Positions 43,149 through 52,248 of a stretch of 64,000 bases of DNA are shown here, piece by piece. Each line of letters opens with the position of its first letter. The stretch's first letter is position 1. The DNA is from Roseibium sp. MMSF_3412 (lineage in GTDB: Bacteria > Pseudomonadota > Alphaproteobacteria > Rhizobiales > Stappiaceae), in the NCBI RefSeq assembly GCF_030733265.1, contig NZ_JASHJI010000008.1, positions 124,001 through 188,000 of the forward strand, in the 5' to 3' direction. The position numbers were made by a program, and so were the translations under genes. The notes under the pieces were generated by a model, which worked only from the letters and a program-made list of their open reading frames with translations, ran no database searches and was not told the DNA's origin.

Positions 43149-43739
43149 CTAGCGTCCCGCCAGCCGTTCGACAAGAAACATCATTTCGCTGTCTAGTGTT
43201 TCCGTCGTTAATCCGACGAAGCGATCCTCAAGGCTGATTGCAACGAGGCCATGGAGTGCAGCGAAACAGGTGCGCGTGCGCGCGGCAAGCGCTTCCGCGT
43301 CAAGACCATCCTCAAGCTGGCGCAAGGGCTCAGCGATAAAACCCAGAAGGTCGACAAGTTCCTGCACATGAATATCCGGTGTCGGAGCCCCCTCCGCCAT
43401 TTTGAGAGCAAACAGTGTTTGCCACAGATTGCGGTGTTCCTGCGCAAACGCAAGATACGCCCGCGCGAGCGCCTTCAACTGTTCCAGCGGATCTGAAACC
43501 CCCTCCACCGCCTGTGCCATCGCCGTCTTGATCCGTGCCAGCGTGACCGTATCAACAGCTGTCACCAGGGCGTCCTGGTCTGCATAGTGCTTGTAGACGG
43601 AGCCGACCGAATACCCCGCATCGGCAGCAATCCTTCGGATCTGAAGTGCTTCAAACCCGCCTCGCTCAACAGCCTTGACCGCAGCCTCCAGAACGCGCCG
43701 CTGCGTTTCTTCGCTTTTTGCCTTTTGAATACCCGCCAT
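43149..43739 (-). CDS. TetR-family transcriptional regulator
   Basis: This 196-residue protein has an N-terminal HTH (TQRRVLEAAVKAVERGGFEALQIRRIAADAGYSVGSVYKHYADQDALV) and a helical ligand domain. It is divergent from the LplT-Aas fusion across about 190 bp with two TGAAC-type palindromes, so it likely represses both genes and senses a lipid or acyl ligand. The C-terminal part resembles tetracyclin-repressor-like ligand domains. Confidence 0.9.
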   Translation of the reverse strand: MAGIQKAKSEETQRRVLEAAVKAVERGGFEALQIRRIAADAGYSVGSVYKHYADQDALVTAVDTVTLARIKTAMAQAVEGVSDPLEQLKALARAYLAFAQEHRNLWQTLFALKMAEGAPTPDIHVQELVDLLGFIAEPLRQLEDGLDAEALAARTRTCFAALHGLVAISLEDRFVGLTTETLDSEMMFLVERLAGR

Positions 43740-43757
43740 TCACCACACCCGTCGATT

Positions 43758-43780
43758 AAAAATGAACTCAGTTCATTTTT
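43758..43780. promoter_or_regulatory. Perfect 23-bp palindrome, TetR operator 1
   Basis: AAAAATGAACT and AGTTCATTTTT are perfect 11-bp arms around a single C. It starts 18 bp upstream of the TetR start codon and overlaps the likely promoter. The TGAAC core is shared with 43820-43832. Confidence 0.75.
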
Positions 43781-43810
43781 TTCTTGACCTATCCTGGCTC
43801 GTGTGGTTTT

Positions 43811-43841
43811 GTCAAATAGTGAACATTGTTCATTTTTTGAC
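43811..43841. promoter_or_regulatory. Second TGAACA-N-TGTTCA palindrome, TetR operator 2
   Basis: TGAACA-T-TGTTCA at 43820-43832 is a perfect palindrome nested in GTCAAA...TTTGAC arms (43811-43841). Its centre is 57 bp from that of operator 1. It sits on the side of the LplT-Aas gene, so the two sites could control the two directions. Confidence 0.65.
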
Positions 43842-43931
43842 AAGCCTGCTCGAAGGCGCAAGGACGGAAAAGCAGCCGAAGGGCATCAGCAGGCCGGAAT
43901 GGACGCCACACCACTGGAGAGAACACAAGAC

Positions 43932-46900
43932 ATGCGCACCCCCCTGATCACGTCAAAGCGGTTCGCTCCGCTCTTCTGGACCCAGTTCCTGTCTGCGTTC
44001 AATGACAACTTCCTCAAGAACATTCTGGTCTTTCTGGTGCTGTTCCAGGTTGCCGCGACGGGTGCCGAAACCGGCAATACCGGTGCTTTGATCGCACTGG
44101 CAGGCGCGGTTTTCATTGCTCCTTATCTGTTTTTGTCCGCGCTTGGCGGTGAGCTGGCCGACAAATACGACAAATCCATCCTGGCCAGACGAACAAAGGC
44201 CATCGAGATCGCCGGTGCGGGCATTGCCGTCGTCGGCATGCTGACAGCGTCCCTGCCTGTCCTGTTTGCCGCGCTGTTTCTTTTCGGCTCGATGTCCGCG
44301 CTCTTCAGTCCGGTCAAATACGGCCTGTTGCCGGAACACCTTGAGAGCGATGAACTGCCCCGGGCGAACGCCTGGATCGAGGCCGGTACCTTTCTCGCCA
44401 TCCTGACCGGAACGATCTCCGCCGGGCTGGTGTTCGCCGCTGGTGCCCCGTCCCTGATCTTCGCGCCCGCCATGCTGCTTCTTGCCTTCGCCTGCTACGG
44501 CATGAGCCGGCAGATCCCGCAATCGACCGCCGCGTCACCGGACCTGAAGGTGGACTGGAACCTGCTGACTTCGACATGGCGCATTCTCAGCGATCTGGCC
44601 GGCAACAGGCGCCTGTTTCGCGTTGCATTGATGAACGCCTGGTTCTGGCTCGTCGGCTCGATCGTGCTCGCTGTTCTTCCGTTGATTGTCAAGGACATCC
44701 TGGGCGGCGATGAAAGCGCCGTCACTTATTTCCTGACCGTTTTCGCAATCTCCATCGGCATCGGGTCCGCACTCGCCGCATGGCTGGCCGCCGGCCGCGT
44801 GGTACTTCTGCCGGCGCCTGTTGGCACCTTGCTGATCGCACTTTTCAGCGCCGACATCGCCTGGACCCTCTCGTCCTTGCCCCGGGACGTCCCCACCGCT
44901 GGCCTGCTTGAACTCCTGGGCCGCGAAGGCACACTGCGCCTGACTTTCGACATGGCAGGACTGGCGATTTCCGGTGCGCTTCTGGCGGTTCCCACGTTCA
45001 CAGCCCTTCAGGCATGGGCGAACCCGGCGACCCGTGCACGCCGCATTGCCGGCTCCAATGCCCTTGGTGCCGCGCTTATGGCTCTTGGAGGACTTGCGCT
45101 TGCCGGTGCCCAGAGAGCCGGTGTTTCCGTATCGGCCATCATGGGATTGCTCAGCGCATTGAACGGGCTGGTTGCGGTCCTGATGCTGAAAGCCCTGCCC
45201 ACCAATGCGATGCGCGATGCGATTTCCATTCTCTATCGCGCCATATTCCGCGTCGACATCAAGGGACTGGAAAACCTTGAAAAGGCGGGCGAAGCCCCCA
45301 TCCTGGCCCTCAACCACGTGTCTTATCTGGACGCGGGTCTCGCCCTGACCCTGACCGATCGCAGCCCCACCTTTGCGATCGACTACAACATCGCTCAGCG
45401 CTGGTGGGTGCGCCCGTTCCTGAAGCTGGCCAATGCCCTGCCTGTCAACCCGGCCAAACCGCTCGCCACACGGTCGCTGATCAAGGTCGTGAAGTCCGGT
45501 GAACCCATGGTGATCTTCCCCGAAGGCCGGCTGACCGTCACCGGTTCGCTGATGAAAGTCTATGACGGGGCCGCCATGGTCGCCGACAAGACCGGAGCGA
45601 TGATCGTGCCGATCCGCATCGATGGACTGGAAAAGACGCCATTTTCCTATCTCAACCCGAACCAGATCCGAAAACGCCTGTTTCCCAAAGTAAAGGTGAC
45701 CATCATGGAACCCAAACGCCTGGAATTGCCGGAAGACCTGAAGGGACGCAAACGCCGCGCCGCAGCAGGCAGCTCCCTCTACCAGATCATGTCGGAGTTG
45801 ATGTTCGAAACCAATCTGGCCGAAGACAAGACCATTCTGGATCAGGTGATTGCAACCGCCAAGGAGCGCGGAGCCTCGCAGACTGCACTGGAAGATCCGC
45901 TTTCCGGTCCCCTGAGCTATGGCAAGCTGCTGACCGGTGCCTCCGTCCTCGCCCGCAAGATCCTGGCCTGCACAAAAGACGAAGAGACAGTCGGCATCAT
46001 GTTGCCCAACGCCAACGGTTCGGCAGTAACGCTCCTGGCCGCCATGTCGGCGGGCAAGGTGCCCGCCATGCTGAACTTCACCGCAGGTCCGGAAAGTGTC
46101 TTGTCGGCCTGCCGCACGGCCGAGGTCAAGACGGTGCTGACCTCCCGCACCTTCGTGCGCCAGGCAAAGCTGGAAGGTCTGACCGACAAGCTTGCCCCGC
46201 ATGTGAAACTTGTCTGGCTTGACGAACTTCGCAAGGAAATCGGCCTGTTCGACAAATTGCGCGGCGCACTGACCCGCAACCGTCCGCTGGTGGAGCGCAG
46301 CGGCAGCGACACCGCCGTTGTCCTGTTCACGTCCGGCTCGGAAGGAACGCCGAAGGGCGTCGTGCTGACGCACAAGAACATTCTGGCAAACGCAAACCAG
46401 GCGGCTTCGCGGATCGACTTTTCCGCCTCCGACAAGGTGTTCAACGTGCTGCCGATGTTCCATTCCTTCGGCCTGACGGCAGGCACGATCCTGCCGCTCG
46501 TCTCCGGTGTGCCGACATTCCTGTATCCGTCGCCCCTGCACTACCGGATCATTCCGGAGCTGATCTACAGCTCCAACGCGACAGTCCTGTTCGGCACGGA
46601 CACGTTCCTGAACGGCTATGCGCGCGTGGCCCACGCCTATGACTTCCGCTCACTGCGCTATTGCTTCGCGGGTGCGGAGCCGGTGAAACAGTCAACCCGC
46701 CAGATCTATATGGACCGGTTCGGTGTCCGCGTTCTGGAAGGCTATGGCGTCACCGAGACCGCTCCGGTCATTGCGCTAAACACGCCGATGTTCAGCAAGC
46801 CGGGAACGGTCGGCAAACTCATGCCGGGCATGCAGGCGCGCCTGGAACCGGTACCGGGTGTCGAAGAAGGTGGACGCCTGCTTGTGTCCGGTCCGAACGT

Positions 46901-47351
46901 GATGGTCGGCTACCTGAAGGCAGACAAGCCGGGCGTCATCCAGCCGCTGGCGGATGGCTGGCATGACACGGGCGATATCGTCGCCATTGACGAGGAAGGC
47001 TATATCACCATCAAGGGGCGGGCCAAGCGCTTCGCCAAGATCGGCGGTGAAATGGTCTCCCTGGCCGCTGTTGAAGCAATTGCGGCCCAGGTCTGGCCGG
47101 ACAACCTGTCGACGGTTGCCGCCGTGAAGGATGCGCGCAAGGGCGAGAAGCTGGTTCTCATCACCGACTGCACCGAGGCAACCCGGGACGATTTCCTGAA
47201 GGCCGCAAAGGCGCGCGGCGCTCAGGATCTCATGATCCCGGCCGAGGTTCGCACCGTCGACAAGGTGCCTTTGCTCGGCACAGGAAAGATCGATTTCGCG
47301 GGTGTCACGCGACTGGTAACCGGCGAAGACCCGGTGTCGGACGCCGCCTGA
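43932..47351 (+). CDS. aas: LplT-PlsC-acyl-ACP synthetase fusion (Aas-type acyltransferase/ligase)
   Basis: This 1139-residue membrane protein joins three parts. The first is an MFS-type lysophospholipid flippase (LplT-like, residues ~1-430). The second is a PlsC acyltransferase (NHVSYLD at 461-467 is the NHx4D motif; FPEGR at about 529). The third is an acyl-CoA/ACP synthetase (TSGSEGTPKGVVLTHKN near 799, then GYGVTETAP). It imports and re-acylates lysophospholipid. I chose the ATG at 43932; an in-frame ATG at 43899 is possible. The TetR gene is divergent. Confidence 0.9.
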   Translation: MRTPLITSKRFAPLFWTQFLSAFNDNFLKNILVFLVLFQVAATGAETGNTGALIALAGAVFIAPYLFLSALGGELADKYDKSILARRTKAIEIAGAGIAVVGMLTASLPVLFAALFLFGSMSALFSPVKYGLLPEHLESDELPRANAWIEAGTFLAILTGTISAGLVFAAGAPSLIFAPAMLLLAFACYGMSRQIPQSTAASPDLKVDWNLLTSTWRILSDLAGNRRLFRVALMNAWFWLVGSIVLAVLPLIVKDILGGDESAVTYFLTVFAISIGIGSALAAWLAAGRVVLLPAPVGTLLIALFSADIAWTLSSLPRDVPTAGLLELLGREGTLRLTFDMAGLAISGALLAVPTFTALQAWANPATRARRIAGSNALGAALMALGGLALAGAQRAGVSVSAIMGLLSALNGLVAVLMLKALPTNAMRDAISILYRAIFRVDIKGLENLEKAGEAPILALNHVSYLDAGLALTLTDRSPTFAIDYNIAQRWWVRPFLKLANALPVNPAKPLATRSLIKVVKSGEPMVIFPEGRLTVTGSLMKVYDGAAMVADKTGAMIVPIRIDGLEKTPFSYLNPNQIRKRLFPKVKVTIMEPKRLELPEDLKGRKRRAAAGSSLYQIMSELMFETNLAEDKTILDQVIATAKERGASQTALEDPLSGPLSYGKLLTGASVLARKILACTKDEETVGIMLPNANGSAVTLLAAMSAGKVPAMLNFTAGPESVLSACRTAEVKTVLTSRTFVRQAKLEGLTDKLAPHVKLVWLDELRKEIGLFDKLRGALTRNRPLVERSGSDTAVVLFTSGSEGTPKGVVLTHKNILANANQAASRIDFSASDKVFNVLPMFHSFGLTAGTILPLVSGVPTFLYPSPLHYRIIPELIYSSNATVLFGTDTFLNGYARVAHAYDFRSLRYCFAGAEPVKQSTRQIYMDRFGVRVLEGYGVTETAPVIALNTPMFSKPGTVGKLMPGMQARLEPVPGVEEGGRLLVSGPNVMVGYLKADKPGVIQPLADGWHDTGDIVAIDEEGYITIKGRAKRFAKIGGEMVSLAAVEAIAAQVWPDNLSTVAAVKDARKGEKLVLITDCTEATRDDFLKAAKARGAQDLMIPAEVRTVDKVPLLGTGKIDFAGVTRLVTGEDPVSDAA

Positions 47352-47381
47352 CGCCAACAGCAGCGACAGGTGCCACAATGC

Positions 47382-47411
47382 CATGTGTCCCGGCCTGAAT
47401 CGGGGCACATG
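47382..47411 (+). terminator. Stem-loop after the aas gene
   Basis: CATGTG-T-CCCG pairs with CGGG-G-CACATG over 11 pairs (one wobble), followed by TCTGTTTCCTC. It lies 31 bp after the stop codon. Confidence 0.65.
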
Positions 47412-47675
47412 TCTGTTTCCTCATCGAAACGCTTGGTGAGGCCGGGCCTTGAAAGCCAGGCAGCGTCACAACCGGTATCCCGTCAAATCCGGTCACGCCC
47501 TGGCGGTCTTCACTATCAGCGCAAGACGTGATGTGCGCCTTGCAACCAACGAGGCAGCAAACCTCACCCGTGAATTTTCGACGTGAACTGAAATTCACTT
47601 GCAATTTCCCTTCCTGCAACTTCATTATGAAAAGGGGACACCTTTTGCGCGCGCTTTTTTCGTACCGGACTGAAA
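47412..47675. other. Intergenic region before the exported protease
   Basis: I see no gene here. It contains an inverted repeat GTGAATTT...AAATTCAC (47570-47598, 13-bp spacer) about 80 bp before the protease start. That repeat may be an operator or part of the promoter. Confidence 0.4.
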
Positions 47676-49163
47676 ATGCGCACTTTCATATTTGCTGGAT
47701 TGCTCTTTTTCAGTCTCGCAACAACGTCTTCTCTTGCGCGAGAAGCCCTCGATCTTGATGCACCATTCGACCCGAGGGCGTGGACCTCCTCGGAACTGGC
47801 ATTCATCCAGGCCGCGCTTGCTCTTAATCTGGACTACTACAGCGATGCCGATGGAATCTGGGGAAAACGAAGCAGAAAAGCTCTTCGGGACTATTTTGAA
47901 AGAGATGAGAAAAGCAAATACCTCGACAAAATAACCAATCTGTTTGCACTAGGCATTGTCATCGATACAGAAATTATGTTCCGCTCCTCCAACTGGAAAA
48001 ACGTTTATTTCGAAGAACTTGACGTTACACTGTTTCTGCCTGATGCAGACTACGAGACAACTGATGGATTTATCGATGTATACATCGGAGCGAAGGAAAA
48101 CTACGTATTCGAGAAATTCACCGGTCCCAAGTCGGCAATGCAAAAGTACTTGTGGACCCAATCAAAGCACTTCGAAATTCTCAAGGACCGGCGGGAAAAA
48201 GGCGTTTGGCTCACGTTTCTAAAGAGCGAACGAAGGTCTGGTTATGTCATCTCAAGATCCCTGAACCGGACCTGGAACACGGTCGCGGTCTATGTCAGCA
48301 ACGAAGATCTGGGCATTCTGAACCTTCTCCTGGCGACAATGACATTGGGCGAGCATCCAAACATGATCGAACTCTCGCCGCGTATGATGGAGGTCACTGA
48401 TGAATTTCTCCGACAGTGGCGCGCGGCAGAGCAAGAAAGGGACGACTATCTGAACAGCGAAGCCGGTAACCGCCAGAACCAGTCGGAAAAAGAACCTGAT
48501 CAGGAGACAAAGCGCCCGGACGCTGAAGAAGGAAAAAACAGCGATGCTCCAAAACTTGGAGCAGGAACCGGCTTTGTCGTGACAGGCAAGGGACACGTTT
48601 TGACGAATGCCCATGTCGTAAAGGATTGCGATAAGCTGGATGTGAACGGGTATGAAAGCGAATTGCTGGCAATGGACGAGCAATTCGACCTTGCTCTCCT
48701 CCTTGCTCCGGAGATGCCTGTAACAAGGGTCGCGACATTTGCGAATGCCCCTGCGCGATTGAATTCCGACGTGACAATCGCCGGGTATCCGCTTCACGGC
48801 CTTCTGGGAGGTCTCAACATCACACGCGGCGCAGTTGCTGCACATAAGGGAATTGGCGGCAACGGCATCAACATGCAGATAACGGCACCGGTTCAACCGG
48901 GCAATTCCGGCGGACCTGCGGTCGATGCAGCCGGAAATGTTGTCGGTGTCGTCGTGGCAAAACTCAACACCGTCGCGGCTCTCGAGCTGCTCGGCGATAT
49001 TCCCCAGAATATCAACTTCGCAATTCGGGGTTCGATTGCGCAGCTTTTCCTGCATCAGAATGGTGTAAGCGCTGACCTGGATGAAGAAGATGAACCCATT
49101 GCACCGGAAACGATCGCAGAAGAGCTCAGCGAATATACACTTGTTGTGAGGTGCAACGGATAA
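47676..49163 (+). CDS. Exported trypsin-like serine protease with peptidoglycan-binding-like N-terminus
   Basis: This 495-residue protein has a signal peptide (MRTFIFAGLLFFSLATTSSLA) and an N-terminal PG-binding-1-like stretch (ELAFIQAALALNLDYYSDADGIWGKRSRKALRDYF). A charged linker (about 245-285) leads to a trypsin-2 domain with H313 (LTNAHVVKDC), D338 (FDLALL) and S411 (QPGNSGGPAVD). No PDZ domain is seen, unlike HtrA/DegP. A periplasmic protease or stress sensor is likely. Codon use is more AT-rich in the N-terminal half than in neighbours, perhaps because it is less conserved. Confidence 0.85.
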   Translation: MRTFIFAGLLFFSLATTSSLAREALDLDAPFDPRAWTSSELAFIQAALALNLDYYSDADGIWGKRSRKALRDYFERDEKSKYLDKITNLFALGIVIDTEIMFRSSNWKNVYFEELDVTLFLPDADYETTDGFIDVYIGAKENYVFEKFTGPKSAMQKYLWTQSKHFEILKDRREKGVWLTFLKSERRSGYVISRSLNRTWNTVAVYVSNEDLGILNLLLATMTLGEHPNMIELSPRMMEVTDEFLRQWRAAEQERDDYLNSEAGNRQNQSEKEPDQETKRPDAEEGKNSDAPKLGAGTGFVVTGKGHVLTNAHVVKDCDKLDVNGYESELLAMDEQFDLALLLAPEMPVTRVATFANAPARLNSDVTIAGYPLHGLLGGLNITRGAVAAHKGIGGNGINMQITAPVQPGNSGGPAVDAAGNVVGVVVAKLNTVAALELLGDIPQNINFAIRGSIAQLFLHQNGVSADLDEEDEPIAPETIAEELSEYTLVVRCNG

Positions 49164-49430
49164 GCCCGTCGCGGCGCTTCTCCTGACGGGACGCCTTACC
49201 GGACCCGCATTGAACCGGGCACCAGGAGTGCCCGTTTATTCCGTTCTGCGCCTTTGGGATCGGCCCTCACAAAAGCGGCTTGGCCACGTTTGTTGCTGAG
49301 TGCATCGCATGATCCCTGTGCCGCTCGAAGGATACGGCAATCACCCGCGTCCACTTGATTGTTCAGGTGATTTGTGACTGTTATCATTCACAATTCCATG
49401 CCTTTGACCCGCTTATCGGAAACCACGACA

Positions 49431-49859
49431 ATGACCACCCCCGCCTATGACGACCAGAACGTGTTTGCCAAGATCCTGCGGGGCGAGCTGCCGAGCCACA
49501 AGGTGTTCGAAGACGAAAAGACCCTCGTGATCATGGATATCATGCCGCGCGGCGACGGACACATCCTGGTTGTTCCCAAGGCCCCGTCACGCAACATTCT
49601 GGATATCGAAACAGACGATCTGAACGCGGTCATGGCCACCGTCCGGAAAATGGCTCACGCCGTGATCAAGGCGTTCGGCGCGGATGGAACGACCATTCAG
49701 CAGTTTTCCGAGCCCGCAGGCGGACAGGTCGTGTTCCACACCCATGTCCATGTCATCCCGCGCTTTGATGGCGTTTCTCTCAGACCCCATACCGGCGAGA
49801 TGGCCGACAACGACATCCTTGCAGCCAACGCCGAAAAGATCCGGGCCGCCCTCGCCTGA
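49431..49859 (+). CDS. HIT-family nucleotide hydrolase/transferase
   Basis: This 142-residue protein has the HIT domain with FAKILRGELPSHKVFEDEKTLVIMDIMPRGDGHILVVPK and the catalytic HTHVHVIPR. It hydrolyses nucleoside phosphoramidates or dinucleoside polyphosphates such as AMP-NH2 and Ap4A. I chose the ATG at 49431 (MTTPAYDD); upstream in-frame codons to 49374 add poorly conserved residues. The next gene starts 2 bp after the stop. Confidence 0.9.
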   Translation: MTTPAYDDQNVFAKILRGELPSHKVFEDEKTLVIMDIMPRGDGHILVVPKAPSRNILDIETDDLNAVMATVRKMAHAVIKAFGADGTTIQQFSEPAGGQVVFHTHVHVIPRFDGVSLRPHTGEMADNDILAANAEKIRAALA

Positions 49860-49861
49860 CC

Positions 49862-50374
49862 GTGACGCAGTCCAGCAAAACAGCCCGGCTCTACACCTTC
49901 CAGCGAACTCCGGTGCTGGAGCTTTTTGATGCGGACGGGCGCTACCTGCCTACCTGGCCAGGAACCGGTGTCATGGGCCGGCACCGCACTGCCTATGAAT
50001 TCGTCAGCAGGTATATGTGCAAGATCGGCCTGTCGGAGGGAGTGGCTCCTCCGGTCTGGACATTCGAGACCGATCCTGGAGAACTTGAGCTGCTCGCAAC
50101 GATGCTCCTGTCCGATCACGAATTGTCGCAATCGGACTATGTCACGCTTGAGCTGATGGTGCCTGAAAACCGGATCCTGCGCACGTCCTACAGCGCCTGG
50201 TGCGACCTCTACTTCTCTTGCCTGGAGACCGGAAAGATCGAAGACGATGGCAAGTGGCTCGATTGCAGTCCCACGGACGAATACCCGTCACATACCGCGC
50301 AGGCCATCCTGCCTTACATAATGAAAAAATGGGTCAGAAACGTCGTGCCGCTCAAGATTCCCAAGATTGATTGA
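49862..50374 (+). CDS. Hypothetical protein linked to the HIT gene
   Basis: This 170-residue soluble protein starts with GTG and follows the HIT stop after 2 bp, so the two are co-transcribed. Its sequence (YTFQRTPVLELFDADGRYLPTWPGTGVMG, DYVTLELMVPENRILRTSYSAWCDLYFSCLETGKIEDDGKW) has no domain I recognise. It is rich in aromatic residues and acidic turns, with no membrane segment or signal. Confidence 0.75.
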   Translation: MTQSSKTARLYTFQRTPVLELFDADGRYLPTWPGTGVMGRHRTAYEFVSRYMCKIGLSEGVAPPVWTFETDPGELELLATMLLSDHELSQSDYVTLELMVPENRILRTSYSAWCDLYFSCLETGKIEDDGKWLDCSPTDEYPSHTAQAILPYIMKKWVRNVVPLKIPKID

Positions 50375-50443
50375 TAAGTTAAATTTAAGTGGTTTATTAA
50401 TGAATGTACCGTAGCGTTAATTAGCGATCCCCAAAATCGCTTC

Positions 50444-50494
50444 GCAACCTCGTGAACGTTTCTCCGTGTACCCTATCCTCGTTCACGAGGTTGC
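50444..50494. repeat. Perfect 15-bp inverted repeat with 21-nt loop
   Basis: GCAACCTCGTGAACG at 50444-50458 and its exact complement at 50480-50494 flank 21 nt. It sits between convergent genes (70 bp after the hypothetical gene, 34 bp before the SnoaL-like stop). It may be a bidirectional terminator without a T-run or a mobile repeat remnant. Confidence 0.6.
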
Positions 50495-50527
50495 ATTCCT
50501 TCCCGAAAATAACCTTGAGTAAACTGC

Positions 50528-50917
50528 TCACCGCGCCCGGGCTGCCGCGGCCGTGTCGTGGTATTCGTGCAGTTCCACAATCCGGTCGTTTTTCACCGTG
50601 AAGAACAGGGCCAGTTCCGTTTCACGGGAGACGCCGGTGTAGCGGCTGGTCATCTTGACGCTGATCTGTGCCGCAGCACGGTCGCCGGACACGATGATGT
50701 CCGTCAGACGGTATTCATCGATTTGCCAATCCGCCTGTATCCGCTCGATCGCCTTCCAGAAAGCGCCGATACCTGCGCAATCCGCCTGATATGGCCCCGT
50801 CTCCGCGTCGGCGTGAATACAATACCGGATATTGTCATGAAGCAGCGAGGAGACAGTTTCAGCGTCTCCCCGGTTGTAGCACTCAATCGCATTGCGGACG
50901 ACTTCTTCGGTTGTCAT
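50528..50917 (-). CDS. SnoaL/NTF2-like protein
   Basis: This 129-residue protein has an NTF2-like fold (VVRNAIECYNRGDAETVSSLLHDNIRYCIHADAETGPYQADCAGIGAFWKAI, and DRIVELHEYHDTAA at the end). It is cytoplasmic, with no signal peptide. Function is unknown; family members are cyclases, isomerases or small-ligand binders. Another NTF2-like gene lies 96 bp upstream on the same strand, so the pair may be one operon. Confidence 0.85.
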   Translation of the reverse strand: MTTEEVVRNAIECYNRGDAETVSSLLHDNIRYCIHADAETGPYQADCAGIGAFWKAIERIQADWQIDEYRLTDIIVSGDRAAAQISVKMTSRYTGVSRETELALFFTVKNDRIVELHEYHDTAAAARAR

Positions 50918-51013
50918 CGAAACTTCCTCGCAAAAATGAATTTCGGACTTATCGACAGGTTGGTGCCGGGCTTGTGAAACAGTGGCGCACCACCACCCGG
51001 TTGCTCCCTGTTG

Positions 51014-51466
51014 CTACTCCCGGCAATTGAGGCAACGTTCGAACGTTCCCGTTTCCAGCGAACCAAGCTGCTGAAACAGGCTCAGGAAATCGAAATGGTT
51101 GAAAGCATCAATGATCTGATCGTCCGAGAAACGCCCATAGACGGTGCCCGTCATTCGCACGCGCTCGCCCGTCCGTCGAGATGTGCCCTGAAACTCGCAC
51201 AGCGCGCAAAGCCACTCTCCGGATGTGATGCTGCGCTTGATCTCGATCCTCACGTCCTTCACAAGACCCAGCAATGCCCTTTGAAAGACCTTGAACTCCT
51301 CCGGTCCGAGCATCTCGTGTTCTCTGAATTCGTCTTTGCCACCCTTGGTTTGCTCTCCCAAGCCAACGGCACGGCCGTCCGGGACGAACATTTCCTCAAT
51401 GGCGGCTTCGTCTTCTTCGCTCCACACGCGCCGGAACCACGTCTCAAGTATTTCAAGATTTGTCAT
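51014..51466 (-). CDS. SnoaL/NTF2-like protein
   Basis: This 150-residue protein is built like the downstream SnoaL-like gene (LEILETWFRRVWSEEDEAAIEEMFVPDGRAVGLG and GRFSDDQIIDAFNHFDFLSLFQQLG). Two C-terminal cysteines (RCLNC) are unusual for the family and might bind metal. Substrate is unknown. There is no signal peptide. Confidence 0.8.
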   Translation of the reverse strand: MTNLEILETWFRRVWSEEDEAAIEEMFVPDGRAVGLGEQTKGGKDEFREHEMLGPEEFKVFQRALLGLVKDVRIEIKRSITSGEWLCALCEFQGTSRRTGERVRMTGTVYGRFSDDQIIDAFNHFDFLSLFQQLGSLETGTFERCLNCRE

Positions 51467-51566
51467 GGAAAAAATGTCCCCCCTAGTTTCAATACGGCCA
51501 CTATGCCATGTCCGGTTGAAATCACGAAGAAGTATCGTAAGGGAAGGTAACGCCGTTCAGGCACAC

Positions 51567-52220
51567 TCAATCAGGAAGTCCGGCCGCCCTGGCTGCCTCC
51601 TCTTGCTCTCTGGCCAGATTCTGATCCTCCTGCAGAACCTTCACAGGGGCCGGCCGCTCAAAATATCTGGCGGTGTATTCCTTGAATTCATCAAATTCCG
51701 GCACGATCCCGAACATCATTCCCCATCTGAGCCCCATGGACCACAGGACATCCAGCGCGGTCAGCCTGTCACCCAGGACATAGGGACCTCTCGACAATTG
51801 CGCGCGCATGTTCTCCATGACCGTGTCGAAACTTCCATAAGGCGACATTGATTGCGGCGGTTCTTCACGCTTCAGCGCCCGATCGACCAGCGCTGGCTCG
51901 AAGCACGACGCCATATGGACGAACCAGCGCAGATACGGGCCTCGCAGCGGATCGTCGACCGCTGGTGTCAGTCCCTTTTCCGGGAAGAGATCGGCAAGAA
52001 AGATGTAGATGGCAACCTGCTCGGTCACGACCGTTTCGCCATAACGCGCTGTGGGAACCTTTCCCGCCGGGTTGATCGCCAGGAAGTCAGGCTTTCTGTT
52101 CTCGCCCAGCTTGAAGTTCAACACATTGAGGATGTAGGGCGCGCCCAGTTCTTCAAGAAGAACCCGCGCACCCGTGGCACGGGTCTGCGGTGCATAAAAG
52201 AGTTCCACCTGATGTGCCAT
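51567..52220 (-). CDS. Glutathione S-transferase family protein
   Basis: This 217-residue protein has an N-terminal domain (VELFYAPQTRATGARVLLEELGAPY, NPAGKVPTARYG, TEQVAIYIFLADLFP) and an all-helical C-terminal domain. It conjugates or isomerises electrophiles using glutathione; the substrate is unknown. It stands alone, with AzlD downstream in transcription order of the next operon. Confidence 0.88.
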   Translation of the reverse strand: MAHQVELFYAPQTRATGARVLLEELGAPYILNVLNFKLGENRKPDFLAINPAGKVPTARYGETVVTEQVAIYIFLADLFPEKGLTPAVDDPLRGPYLRWFVHMASCFEPALVDRALKREEPPQSMSPYGSFDTVMENMRAQLSRGPYVLGDRLTALDVLWSMGLRWGMMFGIVPEFDEFKEYTARYFERPAPVKVLQEDQNLAREQEEAARAAGLPD

Positions 52221-52248
52221 GTCGCACTCCTGATCACGGTCAGAGAGC

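Noticed and set aside
44535-46634. 699-codon open frame on the minus strand
   Set aside because: Antisense to the LplT-Aas fusion gene, whose three domains are all recognisable.
49196-49387. 63-codon minus-strand frame filling the gap between the protease and HIT genes
   Set aside because: It fits the gap, but no ribosome binding site or recognisable domain supports it.
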